From: Lentzea sp.
GTDB taxonomy: Bacteria > Actinomycetota > Actinomycetes > Mycobacteriales > Pseudonocardiaceae
Assembly: GCA_030146905.1 (NCBI GenBank)
Contig: JASLAV010000951.1
Span: forward strand, 1 to 8,843
Length of the DNA stretch: 8,843 nucleotides
Direction: 5' to 3'
Position numbers and translations under genes: made by a program. The notes under the pieces are model-generated. The model ran no database searches. It was not told the origin of the DNA and saw only the letters and a program-made list of their open reading frames with translations. Of this stretch, positions 6,182-8,843 are shown piece after piece; the stretch's first letter is position 1; every line of letters begins with the position of its first letter.

Positions 6182-6502
6182 ACGTTCTCCAGCGCGGTTG
6201 GACGGTTTCGCATCTTCGCTCTCGCAGAGGCGATCTCCTGGGCGGGCTTGCTGCTCGGGATGTTCTTCAAGTACGTGGTGGTGCAGAACGAGATCGGCGT
6301 GAAGATCTTCGGCCCGATCCACGGCATCATCTTCGTCGGCTTCATCCTCGTCACGCTGATGGCGAAGGACCCGCTGAAGTGGGACGTCCGCACGCTGGTC
6401 ATCGGCCTGCTGTCGAGCATCCCGCCGTTCGGCACGGTGGTCTTCGAGCGCTGGGCGTCGAAGACCGGCCGTCTCAACGAGCCTGCCGCCGAACAGCTCT
6501 GA
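6179..6502 (+). CDS. DUF3817 family small integral membrane protein
   Basis: A 107-residue protein with three predicted membrane helices: about 12-33 (ALAEAISWAGLLLGMFFKYV), 44-62 (FGPIHGIIFVGFILVTLMA) and 72-90 (TLVIGLLSSIPPFGTVVFE). The layout FR..ALAEA, then K(I/V).GPIHG.(I/L)FV with His48, then a short loop with KW and a final helix with a PPFG turn matches DUF3817, a widespread actinobacterial family of unknown function. The length is normal for it. The start has no ribosome binding site and may be leaderless. Its last 29 bases (6474-6502) overlap, tail to tail, the end of the phosphotransferase gene on the other strand, so the shared bases code on both strands. Function unknown. Confidence 0.85.
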   Translation: MTFSSAVGRFRIFALAEAISWAGLLLGMFFKYVVVQNEIGVKIFGPIHGIIFVGFILVTLMAKDPLKWDVRTLVIGLLSSIPPFGTVVFERWASKTGRLNEPAAEQL

Positions 6503-7517
6503 GCTCCACCTGCGGGTCGCCCTCGTGGTAGATCCGCTCGCTGGCCTCGATGTTGTCGAGGAACACCTGGTACTTCACCGCGTTGTGCAGGCGTGACGCG
6601 CGGCGGGCGACGTCGAGTGCTTCGAGCGGGCGGCTGTCCGGGCGGTGTGCGAGCCACGCCTCGCTCCACACCTTCCGGAAGTGGTCGTGGATCGCGGGAC
6701 CGCCGTGCTCCATCGCCCGGCAGGCGTCGAGCGCGGGGTGGCCCCACACGGCGTCGGACCAGTCGATGACCGCACCGCCGCGGCGCCAGTTGCCGGGGTG
6801 GAAGTCGCCGTGCGTCAGCGTTTCCGGCAGTCCGAACGACGGCATCGGCACGGCGGTCGGGCGCAGCCGGGGTTCGCCCGCCAGTGCGTTCTGCACGGCG
6901 ACCCAGCGCGGCACGACCAGGTCGACGTGCTCCGGCGTGACGGGCCAGCACTTGTCGCCCGGCGCGTCGGCGAGCAGAACCCGTTGCGGTGCCGAGGCGA
7001 TCACCTCGGGGACCAGGGTCGGGTCGTGGGCGCCGACCATCTTGATCACGGCCCCCTCGTCCGCGAAGAACGGCGGGATGGCCTTCAGCCACACCGGACC
7101 GTTCGCCGTGGGCAGCCGGAACACCGTCGAGAGGTTCCAGGTGCGCACCTGGACGGCCGGCCCGGTGCGGCCGACGTGGGTGTCGGCCCACGCGATCAGC
7201 TCGGACGGTCCGCCCATCCGCGCGTACGGCAGCCGGAACTCCGCGTCGTGCTCGGGCTCCTCCGCCGGGTGCAGCTTCGTGCGGTCCGGTTCGCCGAGCG
7301 CTTCGACGTGGTAGGTCACGAGGCCGTCGAAGGGCACGTCGCCACCTTCGGCGGAGATCAGCCGCAGCACGTGCGTGGGCACGCCGAGCAACTGCTCCAG
7401 CGCCTCGTTGACCGGCTCGACGTGGTACCAGTCGCGCGATGAGATCGGGAGCGCGTCCGTGCGGCCGGCGAACCCGCTGGGCGTGCTGACCAGTGCGACG
7501 ACCGACCGGCCCGTCAC
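6474..7517 (-). CDS. Phosphotransferase of the APH/choline-kinase-like superfamily, downstream paralogue
   Basis: A 347-residue protein starting at GTG 7517, which overlaps the TGA of the upstream paralogue in GTGA and implies translational coupling. The kinase-like part begins near residue 125 (RTWNLSTVFRLPT), with VWLKA containing K145 as the likely ATP-binding lysine. The catalytic loop is HGDFHPGNW (H236, D238, N243) and the metal-binding segment is IDWSD (D252, D255). These mark the APH fold, which moves the ATP gamma-phosphate to a hydroxyl of a small molecule. About 120 residues before this, shared with the paralogue, are not a typical kinase N-lobe. The substrate is unknown; calling it an aminoglycoside-resistance enzyme would be unsafe. 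A 78-base stretch (6595-6672) is identical to the paralogue. Its 3' end overlaps the DUF3817 gene. An in-frame open stretch reaches back to 7787, inside the paralogue, but is not credible coding sequence. Confidence 0.85.
   Translation of the reverse strand: MTGRSVVALVSTPSGFAGRTDALPISSRDWYHVEPVNEALEQLLGVPTHVLRLISAEGGDVPFDGLVTYHVEALGEPDRTKLHPAEEPEHDAEFRLPYARMGGPSELIAWADTHVGRTGPAVQVRTWNLSTVFRLPTANGPVWLKAIPPFFADEGAVIKMVGAHDPTLVPEVIASAPQRVLLADAPGDKCWPVTPEHVDLVVPRWVAVQNALAGEPRLRPTAVPMPSFGLPETLTHGDFHPGNWRRGGAVIDWSDAVWGHPALDACRAMEHGGPAIHDHFRKVWSEAWLAHRPDSRPLEALDVARRASRLHNAVKYQVFLDNIEASERIYHEGDPQVELRAVRRQAR
6595..6672 (-). repeat. 78-base block identical to 7638-7715
   Basis: This block is identical base for base to 7638-7715 in the paralogous gene, covering the conserved VWSEAWLAHRPDSRPLEALDVARRAS region. 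Elsewhere the two genes differ every few codons, including at silent sites, so perfect identity over 78 bases stands out. Confidence 0.85.
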
Positions 7518-8602
7518 GCGGTCACCAGCCGCAGCGCGGCCCTGAGCTCGTCCTCCGGGTCGCCCTCGTGGTAGATCCGTTCGCTGGTCTCGACGTTGTC
7601 GAGGAACTCCTGGTACCGCACCGCGTTGTGCAGGTGCGACGCGCGGCGGGCGACGTCGAGTGCTTCGAGCGGGCGGCTGTCCGGGCGGTGTGCGAGCCAC
7701 GCCTCGCTCCACACCCGGCTGATCACCTCGCTCAGATCGGGACTGAACGACATCAGCCGGCACGCGTCGAGCGCCGGGTGTCCCCACACGGCGTCGGACC
7801 AGTCGATGACCACGCCGCTGCTGCGCCAGTTGCCGGGGTGGAAGTCGCCGTGCACCAGCGTTTCCGGCAACCCGAACGACGGCATCGGCACCACGGACGA
7901 CGGGAGCCGCGGTTCACCGGCCAGCGCGTTCTGCACGGCCACCCAGCGCGGCACGACGCGCTCGACCATCTCGGGCGTCAGGTGCCAGCAGTTGCCACCG
8001 TCGGCCTCGCTCAGCAGCACCCGGCCGGGAGCGGAGGCCAGGACCTCGGGGACCAGCGTCGGATCGTGCGCGGCGACCGTCTTGATCACGGCGCCCTCGT
8101 CGGCGAAGAACGGCGGCACCGCCTTCAGCCACACCTGGCCGTCCGCGGTGGGGAGCCGGTGCACGCTGGAGAGGTTCCACGTCCGCACCTGGACCGCCGG
8201 TCCGGTGCGGGTGAGCACCGCGTCCGCCCACTCGACCAGCTCGGCCGGTCCGCCGGGCCGTGCCCACGGCAGCCTGTGTTCGGCGTCCTGGTCAGGCTCG
8301 TCGGCGGGGTGGAGGTGGGTGCGGTCCGGTTCGCCGTGCGCCTCGACGTGGTAGGTGACGACACCGCCGAACGGGACCCTGCCACCCTCAGCCGAGACCA
8401 GTCGCAGGACGCTCGTCTCGACGCCGAGCAGGTTCCGCAGAACGGTGTTGACCGGTTCGACGTGGTTCCAGTTCGGCGTCCCGACCGGGATCGGGGCGGT
8501 GCGCCCCGCGAACCCGCCGGGGGTGCTGACGAGTGCGACGATCGCGCGATCCGGCCGTTCCTGCATGGGCCCATGAGGCCACAGACCGGCCTCGGTGCCC
8601 AA
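7514..8602 (-). CDS. Phosphotransferase of the APH/choline-kinase-like superfamily, upstream paralogue
   Basis: A 362-residue paralogue of the next gene, roughly three quarters identical by eye over most of its length. Kinase motifs: VWLKA with K160, catalytic loop HGDFHPGNW (H251, D253, N258) and IDWSD (D267, D270). An N-terminal region of about 130 residues (IVALVSTPGGFAGRT, then VVTYHVEAHGEPDRT) precedes the kinase core and is shared with the paralogue; I cannot assign it. The TTG at 8602 is chosen because AGGA, overlapping the stop codon of the marR-like gene, lies seven bases ahead of it and the gap to that gene is nine bases. ATG at 8566 is the alternative; it aligns better with the paralogue's N-terminus but lacks a Shine-Dalgarno sequence. 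The gene appears co-transcribed with the MarR regulator and couples to the downstream paralogue through GTGA. Substrate unknown. Confidence 0.85.
   Translation of the reverse strand: MGTEAGLWPHGPMQERPDRAIVALVSTPGGFAGRTAPIPVGTPNWNHVEPVNTVLRNLLGVETSVLRLVSAEGGRVPFGGVVTYHVEAHGEPDRTHLHPADEPDQDAEHRLPWARPGGPAELVEWADAVLTRTGPAVQVRTWNLSSVHRLPTADGQVWLKAVPPFFADEGAVIKTVAAHDPTLVPEVLASAPGRVLLSEADGGNCWHLTPEMVERVVPRWVAVQNALAGEPRLPSSVVPMPSFGLPETLVHGDFHPGNWRSSGVVIDWSDAVWGHPALDACRLMSFSPDLSEVISRVWSEAWLAHRPDSRPLEALDVARRASHLHNAVRYQEFLDNVETSERIYHEGDPEDELRAALRLVTA
7638..7715 (-). repeat. 78-base block identical to 6595-6672
   Basis: The second copy of the perfect repeat shared by the two phosphotransferase genes. 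The flanks diverge at once: CAGGTGC before it here against CAGGCGT in the other copy, and CGGCTG after it here against TTCCGG there. Confidence 0.85.
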
Positions 8603-8611
8603 GCGGTTTTC

Positions 8612-8843
8612 CTAGTCCTCGAAATCGCCGCTGGCCCTGCGGACCTTCGCGAGCAGGTCGGTGAGCTGCTCGGTCTGCCGGTCGGTGAGGCCCTTCAGGC
8701 CGAGGTTGACCTCGACGACCGCCGCGGTCGCGCTCTCACGGCGCTGCAGGCCCGCGTCGGTGATCTCGACCAGCGTCGTGCGGCGGTCGGTCGGGTGCGG
8801 GGTGCGGCGGACCAGGCCGTCGGTCTCCAGCCGGTCGACGATG
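8612..8843 (-). CDS. MarR family transcriptional regulator, C-terminal part
   Basis: The last 77 codons of a gene that enters from the right edge, ending with TAG at 8614-8612. The first visible residues, IVDRLETDGLVRRTPHPTDRRTTLVEITDAG, are the end of the recognition helix and the beta-wing with the Asp-Arg-Arg turn typical of MarR winged helix-turn-helix proteins. The rest is the C-terminal dimerisation helices. MarR proteins are usually dimeric repressors released by small phenolic or drug-like ligands. The gene lies nine bases upstream of the first phosphotransferase on the same strand, so it is probably the first or an early gene of that operon and may control it. Its own promoter lies outside the window. 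Confidence 0.88.
   Translation of the reverse strand, partial: IVDRLETDGLVRRTPHPTDRRTTLVEITDAGLQRRESATAAVVEVNLGLKGLTDRQTEQLTDLLAKVRRASGDFED

Noticed and set aside
7518..7787. Extension of the downstream phosphotransferase back to GTG 7787
   Set aside because: It lies in a shadow frame of the upstream paralogue and encodes Arg/Pro-rich sequence; alignment of the paralogues begins at the GTG of 7517.
6474..8602. Aminoglycoside-resistance genes
   Set aside because: The APH motifs only show the superfamily, whose actinobacterial members act on many substrates; nothing here identifies an antibiotic.

Overview
The window is very GC-rich. Its coding frames have mostly G or C in third positions, GTG and TTG starts are common, and promoter-like elements sit directly at start codons. 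The proteins (a long LuxR-type NTPase regulator, DUF3817, actinobacterial phosphotransferases, MarR) fit an actinomycete, perhaps of the Pseudonocardiales (Lentzea, Saccharothrix or Amycolatopsis type). The genus is inferred from general resemblance only.

Layout. Bases 1-195 are the 3' end of a FabH-like ketoacyl-ACP synthase III. Bases 196-719 hold no convincing gene but are highly structured: a short GC hairpin, a 123-base nested inverted repeat with perfect 18-base arms, a degenerate array with a period of about 18 bases, and a C-rich tract whose complement could form G-quadruplexes. Next on the + strand are a GH92 alpha-mannosidase-like hydrolase (720-2927), a zinc-ribbon/NTPase/LuxR regulator (2956-5202), an unrecognised 267-residue protein (5299-6102) and a small DUF3817 membrane protein (6179-6502). 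On the - strand, reading from the right edge, are the C-terminal part of a MarR regulator (8612-8843) and two tandem paralogous phosphotransferases (7514-8602 and 6474-7517). The last of these runs tail-to-tail into the DUF3817 gene with a 29-base overlap.

How the genes may work together. The regulator starts 28 bases after the GH92 stop and has a leaderless-type promoter of its own, so a regulatory link to the hydrolase is possible but unproven. The MarR gene and the two phosphotransferases look like one transcription unit: there is a 9-base gap between the first two and a 4-base GTGA overlap between the last two. The phosphotransferases are alike along their whole length and share a perfect 78-base block, suggesting recent duplication or gene conversion.

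I see no defence system, CRISPR array, transposase, tRNA or rRNA. The least explained parts are the structured 196-719 region, the unrecognised protein, and the phosphotransferase pair with its uncharacterised N-terminal region.
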